A DNA stretch of 64,000 nucleotides from Streptomyces sp. MA5143a (GCF_900290235.1 NZ_OLMK01000009.1:62001-126000), one strand, 5' to 3'. Shown: positions 7,307-16,914, counted from the first letter of the stretch. The notes: a model not told the origin generated them from the letters alone. Numbers and translations are program-made.

Positions 7307-9646
7307 TCACCCCGCGACATGGCGTTCGATCCAGTCGGCCGCGGTACGCCGGAAGACGCGCCGGCTGTCCGCGCGCAGGAAGTCGTGGCCCTCGTTGCGC
7401 AACAGCAGCAACTCGGCGTCCAGGCCCCGTTCGCGGGCCGCGCGCACGAACTGCTCCGACTCACCGAGCGGTACGTTCGTGTCGTGCTCGCCGTGGACGG
7501 TGAGCACCGGTACCCGCAGCGCGTCGATCCGGGTCATCGGGGACAGCGAGTGCAGCAGCTCCCGGTCGTGTTCCGGATGGCCGTACTTGTGCGCGGCCGA
7601 CTCCGCGATCCACGGCTCGGTCCCGGCGTAGAACGTCGCGAAGTCCGACATGCCGCACGCCGCGACACCCGTGCGGAACAGCTCGGGGTGCCACACGAGC
7701 GAGGCCATCACCAGATAGCCGCCGTACGAGCGGCCCATGACGGCCAGCCGCCGGGGGTCGGCGAGCCCCGCCTCCACGATGTGCGCCGCGCAGTCGGCGA
7801 CGTCCTCGATCGCGGCGAACCGCCCCGTGCCGAGGTCGGCGTCGACGAACGACCGGCCGTGCCCGGAGGAACCGCGCACGTCCGGCGCGAAGATGTCGAG
7901 CCCCCGGCCCGACAGCTCGTGGTACAGCGGGTTGAACACGGGCCGTTCCTGCTCCTCGGGACCGCCGTGCAGATGGATCACACACGGTGCCGGCTGCCCC
8001 GGGGCCCGGCCCGGCGCCCGGTAGTACCAGCCGCTCAGCGGCAGTCCGTCCCGCGCGACCGGCCGCAGCGGCACGGGACGGACGGGCGAACGGCCCGGCG
8101 GTACGGCGTCCTCGTCACGCGACGACCACGTGGTGCGCCGTGCGGCGCCCTCGGAGAGCCACCACAGGCCGGGCCGCCGCTGCGACCCGGACAGCGCCAG
8201 CACCAGCTCCGAACCCCCGCCGGCCCGCGCCATCCGCGTCACCACCTCGTGCGGCAGCGACACGGACCGCCGCACCCCGACCGAGGCGACACCCGCGGTG
8301 CCCGAGACGACGGTGACCTCCAGCTCGGTGGCCCCCCGCACGTTCCACGCCAGAGCCGCCGTGGACCCGCCGCGGCCGAACGTCAGCAGCTCCAGGCCGC
8401 ACCCCTCGCGCTCCGCGGTGACGGTGATGCCCTGCTGCTCACCCCCGGGAGCCAGCCGTACGGCGAACAGCGCGGCGAACTCCCGGGCCGCGTCGCTGCG
8501 CAGCCACAGCGTCGTGGCGTCGGGGGAGAACCGGCCGATCCACGGGTCACCGTCCGCGACCGGCAGCGCGAACGTCGTCCGCAGGTCGGAGGTGCGCACG
8601 ACGAGGGCCTCGCGGCGGCCGCGCGGACCCCGGCGCACCAGGGCGAGCCGGCCGTCCCGGCTGAGGTCGCACACCCGCAGCGTGGCGGCGCCGCGTTCCA
8701 CCGCGAGCAGCGCGGGTGCCGCCGCGCCCGTGGGGTCGACGAGGTAGGCGGCGAGACCACCGGCGGCCTCCTGGTCGCGCTCCTGGTCGTGTTCGCGGGC
8801 GGTCCCGCCCTCGCGTTCGGCGAGATGGGCGGCCGGCCCGGCGTCGCCGTAGCGCGGGCCGCCCAGCAGCACGGCCCTGCCGTCCCGCACGGCCCAGCCC
8901 GGCGGACGGGTCGGCGTGTACGTGTGCGGGTCGGCGAGGCCCGGCTCCGCGCGGGCGGGCGACTCCTCCGTGTCGCCCCCGGCCGGCAGGAGCACCGGCT
9001 CGGCGACGGTGACGGCGACCGCCGACCCGTCGTGCTGCCAGCAGCCGAGGTACGCGGAGCTGCCGGGCTCGGCACCGGCGAGGACGCGCCGCCCGGTGCC
9101 GTCGGGCCGTACGCACAGCACCCGGGTGTGCTCGCCGCCTCCGGGGGCGGTGGTGTAGGCGATCCAGCGGCCGTCCGGCGACCAGGCCACCTCCTTGACC
9201 GGGTGGGGGTCGGAGTCCAGCAGATGGACCTCGTCCCCGTCGACCGGCCCGGTCCACAGCTGAGGCACCCCGCCCCGGTCGCAGATGAACGCGACCTGTC
9301 TGCCGCTGGGGTCGACAGAGGGGTACCAGCAGCCGTGGGACCGCAGCGGCTGCGGCGTGTCCCGCGTCCCGGCGGTCTCCGGCAGCGGCACCGGCACGGG
9401 AGCCGTCGACGCCGGGGGCGCCAGGGCGGACGCCCCGGACCATGCGGAGGCCGGGGCGACCGCGACCGCGGCCCGGGGCGCGGTGCCGTGGTCCGGGGGC
9501 AGCCACGGCACCCCGTCGACGACGTCCTCACCGGCGTGGACGCCGAAGGGGGGCGCCGCCGGCGGGTCCGACGGGGCTGCCGTGGCCGGGCGTGAGGGTC
9601 GGCTCCCCTGCCCCCCGGTCAGCTGATTCCGTGCGTTTGCAGCCAT
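7307..9646 (-). CDS. S9 family prolyl oligopeptidase-type serine peptidase
   Basis: About 779 aa. The N-terminal 500 residues look like a WD-type propeller (repeated SPDG/DPSG blades such as WSPDGRWIAYTT), followed by an alpha/beta-hydrolase domain. The nucleophile is in GRSYGGY, the Asp in VHGEHDTNVP and the His in NEGHDF, a complete triad; HLHGGPEEQ is the oxyanion segment. There is no signal peptide, so it is probably cytoplasmic, cleaving short peptides. The chosen ATG (9646) lies inside the 3' end of the upstream amidotransferase gene, a 28-base overlap that implies translational coupling. It is the last gene of an operon with a carboxylate-amine ligase, a 34-aa peptide and an amidotransferase, so it may process that peptide. 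That role is inference. Confidence 0.85.
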   Translation of the reverse strand: MAANARNQLTGGQGSRPSRPATAAPSDPPAAPPFGVHAGEDVVDGVPWLPPDHGTAPRAAVAVAPASAWSGASALAPPASTAPVPVPLPETAGTRDTPQPLRSHGCWYPSVDPSGRQVAFICDRGGVPQLWTGPVDGDEVHLLDSDPHPVKEVAWSPDGRWIAYTTAPGGGEHTRVLCVRPDGTGRRVLAGAEPGSSAYLGCWQHDGSAVAVTVAEPVLLPAGGDTEESPARAEPGLADPHTYTPTRPPGWAVRDGRAVLLGGPRYGDAGPAAHLAEREGGTAREHDQERDQEAAGGLAAYLVDPTGAAAPALLAVERGAATLRVCDLSRDGRLALVRRGPRGRREALVVRTSDLRTTFALPVADGDPWIGRFSPDATTLWLRSDAAREFAALFAVRLAPGGEQQGITVTAEREGCGLELLTFGRGGSTAALAWNVRGATELEVTVVSGTAGVASVGVRRSVSLPHEVVTRMARAGGGSELVLALSGSQRRPGLWWLSEGAARRTTWSSRDEDAVPPGRSPVRPVPLRPVARDGLPLSGWYYRAPGRAPGQPAPCVIHLHGGPEEQERPVFNPLYHELSGRGLDIFAPDVRGSSGHGRSFVDADLGTGRFAAIEDVADCAAHIVEAGLADPRRLAVMGRSYGGYLVMASLVWHPELFRTGVAACGMSDFATFYAGTEPWIAESAAHKYGHPEHDRELLHSLSPMTRIDALRVPVLTVHGEHDTNVPLGESEQFVRAARERGLDAELLLLRNEGHDFLRADSRRVFRRTAADWIERHVAG

Positions 9647-11403
9647 ATCTCCAGCAAAGCTACCTGCCACAGGGCGTTCGCCCCCCGCCTGGTGCGGTGC
9701 TCGTCCGGCGCCGACAGCAGTTTGGCCACGTACGCGTCCTCGAAGACACCGCGCGACGTGGCCTCGGGAGCCGTCAGGGCCTCGGTCACCCGGTCGAGTA
9801 CCGGACCCGCCATGTGCATGATGGCCGGGACCGGGAAGTAGCCCTTGGGCCGGTCGACGACCTCCCTGGGCAGGACCTTCCGGCCGGCGGCCTTGAGGAC
9901 TCCCTTGCCTCCGTCGGCGAGCTTCAGCTCCGGCGGGCAGAGGGCGGCCAGCTCCACGAGTTCGTGGTCGAGGAACGGCACCCGGGCCTCCAGCCCCCAG
10001 TCCATCGTCATGTTGTCGACCCGCTTGACCGGGTCGTCGATCATCATCACCTCGGCGTCCAGCCGCAGCGCCGCGTCGAGGGCGGTCTCGGCGCCCGGGC
10101 GGGCCATGTGCTCCCGTACGAAGCGGCCGGACACGTCGTGCTCGGGCAGCATGTGCGGCCGGACGATCCCGGTGAGGTCGCCGTGCGAGCGGTCGAAGTA
10201 CGTCTCCATGTACGCCTCGGGGGCCCGCTCCCGGGGGACGGCGGCCATGTCCGGGTACCAGTGGTAGCCGGCGAAGACCTCGTCGGCGCCCTGACCGCTC
10301 TGGACGACCTTGACCTCCTTCGCCACCTGCTCCGACAGCAGATGGAAGGCGACCACGTCATGGCTGATCATCGGCTCGCTCATCGCCTCGACCGCCGCGT
10401 CCAGCGCCGTCGACACCCGGTCCGAGGGCACCATCAGCTGGTGGTGGTCCGTGCCGAAGCGCCGGGCGACCAGATCGGAGTAGTGGAACTCGTCGCCCGC
10501 GACACCGCCCTCCGACTCGAACCCCACGCTGAAGGTCGAGAGGTCCGTCTGCCCCTCGTCGGCCAGCAGCGCCACGATCAGACTGGAGTCGAGGCCGCCC
10601 GACAGCAGGACACCCACGGGCACGTCGGCGACCATACGGCGGCGTACGGCGGTGCGCAGCGCGTCGAGCACCGCGTCACGCCAGTCGTCCGCGCCGAGCC
10701 GCGCGTGCTCCGGCACGCGGCTGTACGACGGCTGCCAGTAGCGGATGTCCCGCACGCGGCCGTCGGGCTCCACGACCCGCACGGTGGCGGCGGGCAGCTT
10801 CCGCACCCCGCCCAGGACGGTGCGGGGCGCGGCCACCGTGGCGTGCCAGCTCATGTACTGGTGCAGCGCGACGGGGTCGAGGGAGGTGTCGACGCCGCCG
10901 CCCGCCAGCAGGGCCGGCAGCGAGGAGGCGAAGCGCAGCCGCCCCGGCGACCGGGCCAGGTACAGCGGCTTGACGCCGAGCCGGTCCCGGCCGAGGACCA
11001 CCCGCCCGGTGTCCTGTTCGACGATGACGAAGGCGAACATGCCGTAGAAGTGGTCGACGCAGTCGGTGCCCCACTGCTGGTACGCCTTGAGCACGACCTC
11101 GGTGTCGGAGTCGGAGAAGAAGCGGTGGCCGAGTCCGCGCAGTTCCTCGCGGAGCTCCTTGTAGTTGTAGACGCAGCCGTTGAAGACACCGGTGATCCGG
11201 CCCGCGGAGTCGGCCATCGGCTGGGCTCCGCAGTCGGACAGGTCGATGATCTTCAGCCGCCGGTGGCCCAGGGCGACGGGGCCCTGCGACCACACGCCCC
11301 TGCCGTCCGGTCCACGGGCGGCCAGCCGGTCGGTCATGCGTTCCACGGCCGCCAGGTCCGGCCGTCCGCCGTCGAAACGGATCTCTCCGCTGAGACCGCA
11401 CAT
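9619..11403 (-). CDS. Asparagine-synthetase-type glutamine amidotransferase (N-acetylglutaminylglutamine amidotransferase-like)
   Basis: 594 aa starting MCGLSG at 11403, so Cys2 becomes the N-terminal nucleophile of the class II glutaminase domain (about 1-210). RGPDG and FNGCVYNYKELR are typical glutaminase segments. The synthetase domain carries the PP-motif LSGGLDSS that binds ATP, then VPFLDHELVE. It uses glutamine-derived ammonia and ATP to amidate a carboxylate. Overall resemblance is to the amidotransferase that makes N-acetylglutaminylglutamine amide, and more distantly to lasso-peptide cyclases. Its start codon overlaps the stop codon of a 34-aa ORF (TGATG), so it is translationally coupled to it. 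The acetyltransferase/ATP-grasp partner of the osmolyte pathway is absent here, so the substrate may be something else. Confidence 0.87.
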   Translation of the reverse strand: MCGLSGEIRFDGGRPDLAAVERMTDRLAARGPDGRGVWSQGPVALGHRRLKIIDLSDCGAQPMADSAGRITGVFNGCVYNYKELREELRGLGHRFFSDSDTEVVLKAYQQWGTDCVDHFYGMFAFVIVEQDTGRVVLGRDRLGVKPLYLARSPGRLRFASSLPALLAGGGVDTSLDPVALHQYMSWHATVAAPRTVLGGVRKLPAATVRVVEPDGRVRDIRYWQPSYSRVPEHARLGADDWRDAVLDALRTAVRRRMVADVPVGVLLSGGLDSSLIVALLADEGQTDLSTFSVGFESEGGVAGDEFHYSDLVARRFGTDHHQLMVPSDRVSTALDAAVEAMSEPMISHDVVAFHLLSEQVAKEVKVVQSGQGADEVFAGYHWYPDMAAVPRERAPEAYMETYFDRSHGDLTGIVRPHMLPEHDVSGRFVREHMARPGAETALDAALRLDAEVMMIDDPVKRVDNMTMDWGLEARVPFLDHELVELAALCPPELKLADGGKGVLKAAGRKVLPREVVDRPKGYFPVPAIMHMAGPVLDRVTEALTAPEATSRGVFEDAYVAKLLSAPDEHRTRRGANALWQVALLEIWLQTHGIS

Positions 11404-11507
11404 CAGGCCGCACCCCCTCGCGGAGTGACGCCGGTCGTGCCCGGCGACGCGTGCGTGCCCAGCGGGCACCACCCGGTCTGATCGTTGTCGGTCCTGCTGG
11501 TGGGCAT
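11403..11507 (-). CDS. 34-aa peptide, candidate precursor or leader coupled to the amidotransferase
   Basis: ATG at 11507 has AAGGAGAG placed with ideal spacing (GGAG 9 bases from ATG), and the stop codon overlaps the start codon of the amidotransferase gene by one base. The peptide is polar (N-terminal half with Thr, Ser, Asp, Asn), contains a single Trp-Cys-Pro in its middle (TGWCPLGTH) and ends in a Gly/Ala-rich tail (TPRGGAA). I know no family. It could be a ribosomal-peptide precursor worked on by the amidotransferase, ligase and S9 peptidase of the same operon, or only a translational leader. The ribosome binding site and the coupling are direct observations; any precursor role is speculation. 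Confidence 0.5.
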   Translation of the reverse strand: MPTSRTDNDQTGWCPLGTHASPGTTGVTPRGGAA

Positions 11508-11629
11508 GTCGAACTCTCCTTGATCGCAGGCGGCACCGGCGCCGGGGAGCGGACCACGACCGCTCCTGGTGGGGGCGCCCCCGTAGCGGGGCGCGGACCG
11601 GTGACCGTCTTTCCGCATGGCTGCGCGGT

Positions 11630-12820
11630 TCAGCCTCCGATGGCTTCCACTGGGCCCGATGTCATGGGTCCTCGCACCGTCGTCGTCGCGGCCGCCGCGA
11701 CGGGCCGCCGCACCGCGGCCGGAGCGGGGCGTCGGCCCCGGTCGCCGCGGGTCTCGGCGACCACCGTGTCCACGACGGCGCGCAGGCCGTGGAGCTCGGC
11801 GATCCGGCGCAGCCGGTGCGCGGCGCTGCCCCGGGCGAGCGTCTCCGTCATGAGCATGCGCACCGTGTCCCAGTCGCCGCAGGCCTCCAGTGCCGGGCGC
11901 AGCCGCCGGAGCATGCCGCGCAGGACGACGGGGGCGGGCGCGGCCAGCCGGGTGTCCGGATCGACCAGCGGGCCCTCCATCCCCGTCCGGGCCGCCCGCC
12001 ACGCCGCCGCCCGGAGCCACTCGTGCCGGCCGTCGCAGACCTGGTCCCTCCGCTCCACGCGGAGCCGCGCGTCCTCGACGAGGGCCCGGAACAGCCCGGC
12101 GACGAGCACGACCGTCTCGGTGCGCGGGCAGGCGTCGCAGATCCGCAGTTCCAGGGTCCGCTGGTGGTCGGAGGGCCGCAGGTCGTAATAGATCATTCCC
12201 GGGTCGCTGATCGCTCCGCCGCGGATCATGTCGGCGACGGAGGCGTCGTAGTCGGCGGCCGAGGGGAAGCAGCCGACCGTCCCGGCGGTGGGCCAGCGCT
12301 GCCACAGCATGGTGCGCCAGCTGGCGTACCCGGTGTCGGCACCCATCCAGAACGGGGAGCTGGCGGAGAGCGCCAGCAGTGGGGGCAGCCAGGGCGAGAC
12401 GGCGCACATGATGCGGACGGCCGTGTCGCGGTCGGGGATGTCGACGTGGACCTGGGCGCTGCACACGAGGTGCTCGTCGGAGACCCGCCGGTACTCCTCG
12501 GCCATGGTCCGGTACCGCGGGTCGGGGGTGGGGTCACCCGGCGTCAGCCGTGCGAACGGCACGGTGCCGGCGGCGGCGACGGCCAGCCCGAGAGGGGAGG
12601 CCGCCGCGTCCAGCCGTCGCCGGGCTCCGGCCAGATCGGCGCGCAGGGCCTCCAGCGAGGTGTGCACCCGGCTGTTCCACTCGACGGCCGACCGTTGGAG
12701 CTCCGGCTTGAAGCCCGGTCTGCGCAGACGACCGAGGACCGCGTCTGCGCCCGGGACGAGTCGCCCGCTCTCCAGGTCCAGCACATGGAACTCTTCCTCA
12801 ACGCCTACCCGAACGGCCAC
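11630..12820 (-). CDS. YbdK/EgtA-like carboxylate-amine ligase (GCS2 family)
   Basis: About 396 aa. The GTG at 12820 (VAVRVGVEEEF) is preferred because GAGGGAGAG is immediately upstream; longer in-frame starts exist. GVEEEFHVLD near the N-terminus, SAQVHVDIPD, and LELRICDACP are hallmarks of the GCS2 (glutamate-cysteine ligase type 2) fold. These enzymes activate a carboxylate with ATP and couple it to an amine, as in gamma-glutamyl bond formation. It is the first gene of the operon that continues, after 122 bases, into the 34-aa peptide, amidotransferase and S9 peptidase genes. The C-terminal 40 residues are Arg/Ala/Thr-rich and probably disordered. The substrate is unknown. Confidence 0.85.
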   Translation of the reverse strand: MAVRVGVEEEFHVLDLESGRLVPGADAVLGRLRRPGFKPELQRSAVEWNSRVHTSLEALRADLAGARRRLDAAASPLGLAVAAAGTVPFARLTPGDPTPDPRYRTMAEEYRRVSDEHLVCSAQVHVDIPDRDTAVRIMCAVSPWLPPLLALSASSPFWMGADTGYASWRTMLWQRWPTAGTVGCFPSAADYDASVADMIRGGAISDPGMIYYDLRPSDHQRTLELRICDACPRTETVVLVAGLFRALVEDARLRVERRDQVCDGRHEWLRAAAWRAARTGMEGPLVDPDTRLAAPAPVVLRGMLRRLRPALEACGDWDTVRMLMTETLARGSAAHRLRRIAELHGLRAVVDTVVAETRGDRGRRPAPAAVRRPVAAAATTTVRGPMTSGPVEAIGG

Positions 12821-12998
12821 GATCTCTCCCTCTTCCGTTCCGAGATCGCCCGCCGGGCAGGGGACCCGCGGCGACCGTTGCGCCATGCGAGTTCCCGGCA
12901 AAAGCACAAATAAGCCTCAAGATATTGCACATCTGTCGTGTGCACTGAACGCATGAGCGGAGGCGGCCGGGATTCGTACGGTCCAGGAGACGGCTTCG

Positions 12999-13367
12999 TC
13001 AGCGGAAAGAGACGGAGGCGAGCGCCCCGAGTCCGGCGGCGCAGGTGAGGAGGACGCACGCGCAGGCGGTGTGGCGTCTGAGGAGTGAGCGCCGGAGGGC
13101 GGTGTACCGGGTCTCGTACTCCTCCCGGAGCTGCCCGGCGCGCTCCGCGGTGGTCAGCAGTATGTGGCGGGTGAGCTCCATGCGTCGGTGGAGGTAGTGA
13201 GCGGTGACGTCCTCCGCCTGGGCGGTGGTCAGCCACGGCATCCGGGTGCACAGGTCCTCCGCCTCGCGCCGGGCCTGCTCGCGGTGGGTGCGGGCGAGGA
13301 GGTACCCCTCGACCGTGTGGGCCGACGCGTCGTCGGGCCCGTGGTGAGGCCGGCCGTCGCGCTTCAC
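12999..13367 (-). CDS. Small protein with C-terminal membrane helix, coupled to ctaD
   Basis: 122 aa. A GTG start overlaps the ctaD stop codon (GTGA), so it should be translated by coupling. The N-terminal 90 residues are charged and helical ([16 protein letters not shown], then many Arg/Glu), and the C-terminus has one hydrophobic helix ([14 protein letters not shown]). I do not recognise a named family. Its position suggests an accessory to, or assembly factor for, the oxidase subunit upstream. Confidence in the gene is moderate and in the role low. Confidence 0.6.
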   Translation of the reverse strand: MKRDGRPHHGPDDASAHTVEGYLLARTHREQARREAEDLCTRMPWLTTAQAEDVTAHYLHRRMELTRHILLTTAERAGQLREEYETRYTALRRSLLRRHTACACVLLTCAAGLGALASVSFR

Positions 13368-15079
13368 CGCGGCCCGGCCTTGTGGCTCTCGGCGTCGACG
13401 GCGTCCCGCTTGCCCTCGTTCGCCTGCTGTTCGATCTGCGCGAGCCGCGGGTGGTGCAGATCGAAGGCGGGCGACTCGGAGCGGATCCGGGGCAGGGTGA
13501 CGAAGTTGTGCCGCGGGGGCGGGCAGGAGGTCGCCCATTCCAGGGAGCGGCCGTAGCCCCAGGGGTCGTCGACCTCGACCTTCTTGCCGATCTTGGCGGT
13601 CTTCCAGACGTTGTAGAGGAACGGCAGGGTCGACAGGCCCAGCAGGAAGGAGCCGAGGGAGGAGAGGGTGTTGAGGGCGGTGAAGCCGTCGGCGGCGAGG
13701 TAGTCGGCGTACCGGCGGGGCATGCCCTCGGCGCCCAGCCAGTGCTGGACGAGGAAAGTGGTGTGGAAGCCGACGAAGAGGGTCCAGAAGTGGATCTTCT
13801 CCAGCCGGTGGTCGAGCATGGTGCCGGTCATCTTCGGCCACCAGAAACTGAAGCCGCCGAACATCGCGAAGACGATCGTGCCGAAGAGCACGTAGTGGAA
13901 GTGCGCCACGACGAAGTAGCTGTCGGTGACGTGGAAGTCCAGCGGGGGCGAGCCGAGGATCACGCCGGTCAGACCGCCGAAGAGGAATGTGACCAGGAAG
14001 CCCGCCGCCCACAGCATCGGTGGTTCGAACGACAGCGAGCCCTTCCACATGGTGCCGATCCAGTTGAAGAACTTCACTCCCGTGGGGACGGCGATCAGGT
14101 ACGTCATGAAGGCGAAGAACGGCAGCAGCACCGCCCCCGTCGCGAACATGTGGTGCGCCCACACGGTCACCGACAGGCCGGTGATGGCGATGGTGGCGCC
14201 GACCAGGCCCATGTACCCGAAGATCGGCTTGCGGGCGAAGACCGGGATGATCTCGGTGATCACCCCGAAGAACGGCAGCGCCAGGATGTAGACCTCGGGA
14301 TGGCCGAAGAACCAGAACAGGTGCTGCCAGAGGAGCGCCCCACCGTTCGCGGGGTCGAACACCTGCGCGCCGAACTTGCGGTCCGCCTCCAGCACCAGCA
14401 GCGCGGCGGCCAGCACCGGGAAGGCCAGCAGCACCAGAACCGACGTCAGCAGGACGTTCCAGGTGAAGACCGGCATCCGGAACATCGTCATACCGGGGGC
14501 GCGCATGCAGATGATGGTCGTGATGAAGTTGACCGCGCCGAGGATGGTCCCGAAACCGGACAGCGCCAGCCCCATGATCCACATGTCTCCGCCGACGTAC
14601 GGGGTGCGCTCGCCGCCGCTGAGCGGGGTGTAGGCGGTCCAGCCGAAGTCGGCGGCGCCGTTGGTGGTGAAGACACCGCTGAGGACGATCAGGCCGCCGA
14701 GGAGGAACAGCCAGTACGAGAACATGTTCAGCCGCGGGAACGCCACGTCGGGTGCGCCGATCTGGAGCGGCATCACCGCGTTGGCGAAACCGGCGAACGT
14801 CGGCGTCGCGAACAGCAGCAGCATCACCGTGCCGTGCAGGGTGAACGCCTGGTTGTACTGCTCCTGGGAGAGGATCTGCAGCCCGGGCCGGGCCAGCTCC
14901 GCGCGGATCGCCATCGCGAGCATCCCGCCGATCAGGAAGAACCCGAACGACGTGATCAGATACAGGTGCCCGATCTTCTTGTGATCGGTCGTGGTCAGCC
15001 AGGAGACGACCACCTGCCCCTTGCTGCGGCGCTCCACCGCGGGGACCGGCGAGACCGGTTCGGTGGTGTGCGTGGCCAT
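13364..15079 (-). CDS. ctaD: Cytochrome c oxidase subunit I (aa3 type)
   Basis: 571 aa from ATG 15079 (MATHTTEP) with GAGGGT upstream. About 12 membrane helices carry the haem-copper oxidase signatures: the first haem a ligand region ([12 protein letters not shown]), WAHHMFATG, the [14 protein letters not shown] segment with the CuB-ligand His and cross-linked Tyr, the [13 protein letters not shown] segment with haem a/a3 ligands, and the THHxxMATG equivalent. It is the catalytic subunit that reduces oxygen to water and pumps protons in the cytoplasmic membrane. Subunits II and III and the bc1 complex genes are not adjacent, so this is probably an extra, stand-alone copy and not the main respiratory operon. 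Confidence 0.95.
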   Translation of the reverse strand: MATHTTEPVSPVPAVERRSKGQVVVSWLTTTDHKKIGHLYLITSFGFFLIGGMLAMAIRAELARPGLQILSQEQYNQAFTLHGTVMLLLFATPTFAGFANAVMPLQIGAPDVAFPRLNMFSYWLFLLGGLIVLSGVFTTNGAADFGWTAYTPLSGGERTPYVGGDMWIMGLALSGFGTILGAVNFITTIICMRAPGMTMFRMPVFTWNVLLTSVLVLLAFPVLAAALLVLEADRKFGAQVFDPANGGALLWQHLFWFFGHPEVYILALPFFGVITEIIPVFARKPIFGYMGLVGATIAITGLSVTVWAHHMFATGAVLLPFFAFMTYLIAVPTGVKFFNWIGTMWKGSLSFEPPMLWAAGFLVTFLFGGLTGVILGSPPLDFHVTDSYFVVAHFHYVLFGTIVFAMFGGFSFWWPKMTGTMLDHRLEKIHFWTLFVGFHTTFLVQHWLGAEGMPRRYADYLAADGFTALNTLSSLGSFLLGLSTLPFLYNVWKTAKIGKKVEVDDPWGYGRSLEWATSCPPPRHNFVTLPRIRSESPAFDLHHPRLAQIEQQANEGKRDAVDAESHKAGPR

Positions 15080-15455
15080 CGGAACCCTCAATCGGCAGTC
15101 GGGAGTACGGGCGGTTGCGGTGGCGCGGCCGGACCGGGAGGGGCCCCTTGTGGTGCCCGTCCTGGTCGTCACGCCGCGCGTAACCAGCCCAGCGGAAAGT
15201 AGTCGTGCCGTGCCGCACCCACGCCCCGAAAGCCGTGTTTCCGAGCTCAATGGCCGAATGATCCATCCCGTCGGGCGGGTCCCGCCCGACCGGCGTCCAT
15301 TCCTGGCGACGCACCCGCGGGCCGTGCCGGCAAGCCGTGCTGGGGTGCCCTGACGCTTCTCGGGGTCGTCGGAGCAGAAACCCTCCCCGGCCGGCACCCG
15401 GTCGCCGTCCGCCGAGCGGGCAGTCGTGGTAGCCGGTGCTGTGGGCGTCGTCCCT
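15080..15455. other. Intergenic region upstream of ctaD
   Basis: 376 bases with no convincing gene. It should hold the ctaD promoter. I see no strong hairpin or repeat. Confidence 0.4.
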
Positions 15456-15590
15456 CTACTCGATCACCCACACCCCCAGATGCTCGTCGAGGAAGAACTC
15501 GGCACAGCCGAGGTCGGCCCGGGCGACCTCCCGAGGTTCCGGCCCGCCGAGCGCTTGCCCGGGCGGGGGCACCGGCAGCCGACCGCTCAT
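15456..15590 (-). CDS. 44-aa small protein coupled to the SPW-repeat gene
   Basis: An ATG overlaps the stop codon of the SPW-repeat gene (ATGA), opening a 44-codon frame ending in acidic/aromatic residues ([15 protein letters not shown]). The end looks like folded protein and the overlap suggests coupled translation, but there is no homology I can name. Confidence 0.35.
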   Translation of the reverse strand: MSGRLPVPPPGQALGGPEPREVARADLGCAEFFLDEHLGVWVIE

Positions 15591-16060
15591 CGCCCGGGGG
15601 CCGTCGTCGCAGTGGTCCGGTCCCGCTCCCGACCGGCCGACCGCTGCGACAGTGCCAGCAGCAGCAACGACACGGCCGCCGAGCCCACCAGGACGACGCC
15701 CACGACGACATCCGTCACCTGGGTGCCGTCGAACGTCTCGGTCTGCTGGGTGTCGAGCACCCAGGGTGAGGCGATCATCCAGGCGCCCGCGGCGAGCACG
15801 GCCAGATCGGGCCACTTGCCGGGGTACCGGAGGAACCGGGTCACCGCGATGAGCAGCACGATGATCCCGACGGCCAACTCGTTGCGGTGCGCGTCCTTGG
15901 CCGTCTCGGGATAGCCGGAGATCCATGGAGCGACGAAGAGCACCAGCGCGCTGAGGACCAGCAAAAGCCCGATGATCTGCTGCCGTTGTGCCCGCATGAG
16001 TTTCAGCCGTGGACTGTCCTGCACGGGCCGCGCCGTGTCCGGCGCATGTGTGGTTGACAT
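15587..16060 (-). CDS. SPW-repeat membrane protein
   Basis: 157 aa from ATG 16060 with GGAGGGAGG upstream. Four hydrophobic helices are arranged as two repeats, each with an SPW-like signature: APWISGY after helix 1 and SPWVLD after helix 3. This is the SPW repeat family of small actinobacterial and cyanobacterial membrane proteins, whose function is unknown. The N-terminal 25 residues and the C-terminal Arg-rich tail are predicted cytoplasmic. The gene is divergent from the next hypothetical gene. Confidence 0.85.
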   Translation of the reverse strand: MSTTHAPDTARPVQDSPRLKLMRAQRQQIIGLLLVLSALVLFVAPWISGYPETAKDAHRNELAVGIIVLLIAVTRFLRYPGKWPDLAVLAAGAWMIASPWVLDTQQTETFDGTQVTDVVVGVVLVGSAAVSLLLLALSQRSAGRERDRTTATTAPGR

Positions 16061-16266
16061 CGTGGGCCTCCCTCCGCCGGACTCCGACGCGTACCCGGAT
16101 CGACGCCGCTGACGACCGCGCCCCGGCCGGTCGACGAGACAGGGACCCGCGGCCGAGGACGCCCGCGGTCGCTGCGGATCACGGATCCTCGCCGGCGCCG
16201 GTCCCGCACCTTCCGGACCATGAGAGCCTGGCCCGATCAAGATCGGTTCGATCCCGGGGGCACGCC

Positions 16267-16914
16267 ATGACCATCAACCGGCCGGGACTGCCCGGTGACC
16301 TTCCGGCGGCCGAGGTGCTGTGGGCACGCTGGTCGCTCGTCGCCGTGCTGGAGGCCACCACGGCGGACGAGCGGGAGGGCCACCACCGCACGGGGACCTG
16401 GGTGGACGACGAGGGACTCCACCTGGACGACTCCGGCTGCACCTGGTGGACCCTCGAACAGCGGGGCGCTGGGCGGTACGTGCTCTTCGGCGAGGACGAG
16501 TCGAGCGGGGTCAAGTGGCACGAGCCGCCGGTCGACATGCTCGCCGGCGCCCCCGACTGGCTCCCGCACGAGTCGCTCCAGGACCTGCTGAAGGGCTGGC
16601 AGCTGGGCTGCGTGTACTGGTACGAGAACGGATCCTGGGCACGTGCCCCGTACCCGGCGACCCTGCGCGACGACGGACTCGACTGCGGCGTGAGCCGCTT
16701 CGTCGACCGGAAGGACGTACTGCGGACGATCGCCGACGAGGACCACGGCGCCCTGTCGGCCCACGACGCCGAGACCCTGCTGACCCACGCCGAGACCCAC
16801 CGGCTCACCACCGACCTGCTGATGTCCCTCGTCAACGAACCCGACTGGCGTGAGCCGGACCGGCCCGCGATGACCCGAGCGCTGGAGCGCGCAGGTCTTG
16901 ATCGGACACAGTAG
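16267..16914 (+). CDS. Hypothetical acidic protein
   Basis: 215 aa from ATG 16267, with a G-rich stretch (GGGGGCA) just upstream. It is acidic, Trp-rich (GCTWWTLEQRG, GCVYWYENGSW) and soluble, with no signal peptide or membrane segment. I recognise no family. It lies alone between divergent and co-directional neighbours, with third-position GC typical of Streptomyces coding sequence. Confidence 0.7.
   Translation: MTINRPGLPGDLPAAEVLWARWSLVAVLEATTADEREGHHRTGTWVDDEGLHLDDSGCTWWTLEQRGAGRYVLFGEDESSGVKWHEPPVDMLAGAPDWLPHESLQDLLKGWQLGCVYWYENGSWARAPYPATLRDDGLDCGVSRFVDRKDVLRTIADEDHGALSAHDAETLLTHAETHRLTTDLLMSLVNEPDWREPDRPAMTRALERAGLDRTQ

Noticed and set aside
6830..11481. Two long rightward frames (921 and 679 codons) over the peptidase and amidotransferase genes
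   Set aside because: Antisense shadows of genes with complete catalytic motifs; no ribosome binding sites or domains.
9619..12820. Standard lasso-peptide cluster reading of the asparagine-synthetase-type gene
   Set aside because: No RRE-domain protein and no transglutaminase-type leader protease are nearby, and the peptide lacks a typical lasso leader with the penultimate Thr before a Gly-start core.
13382..15202. 606-codon rightward frame opposite ctaD
   Set aside because: Antisense shadow of a clear 12-helix oxidase subunit.
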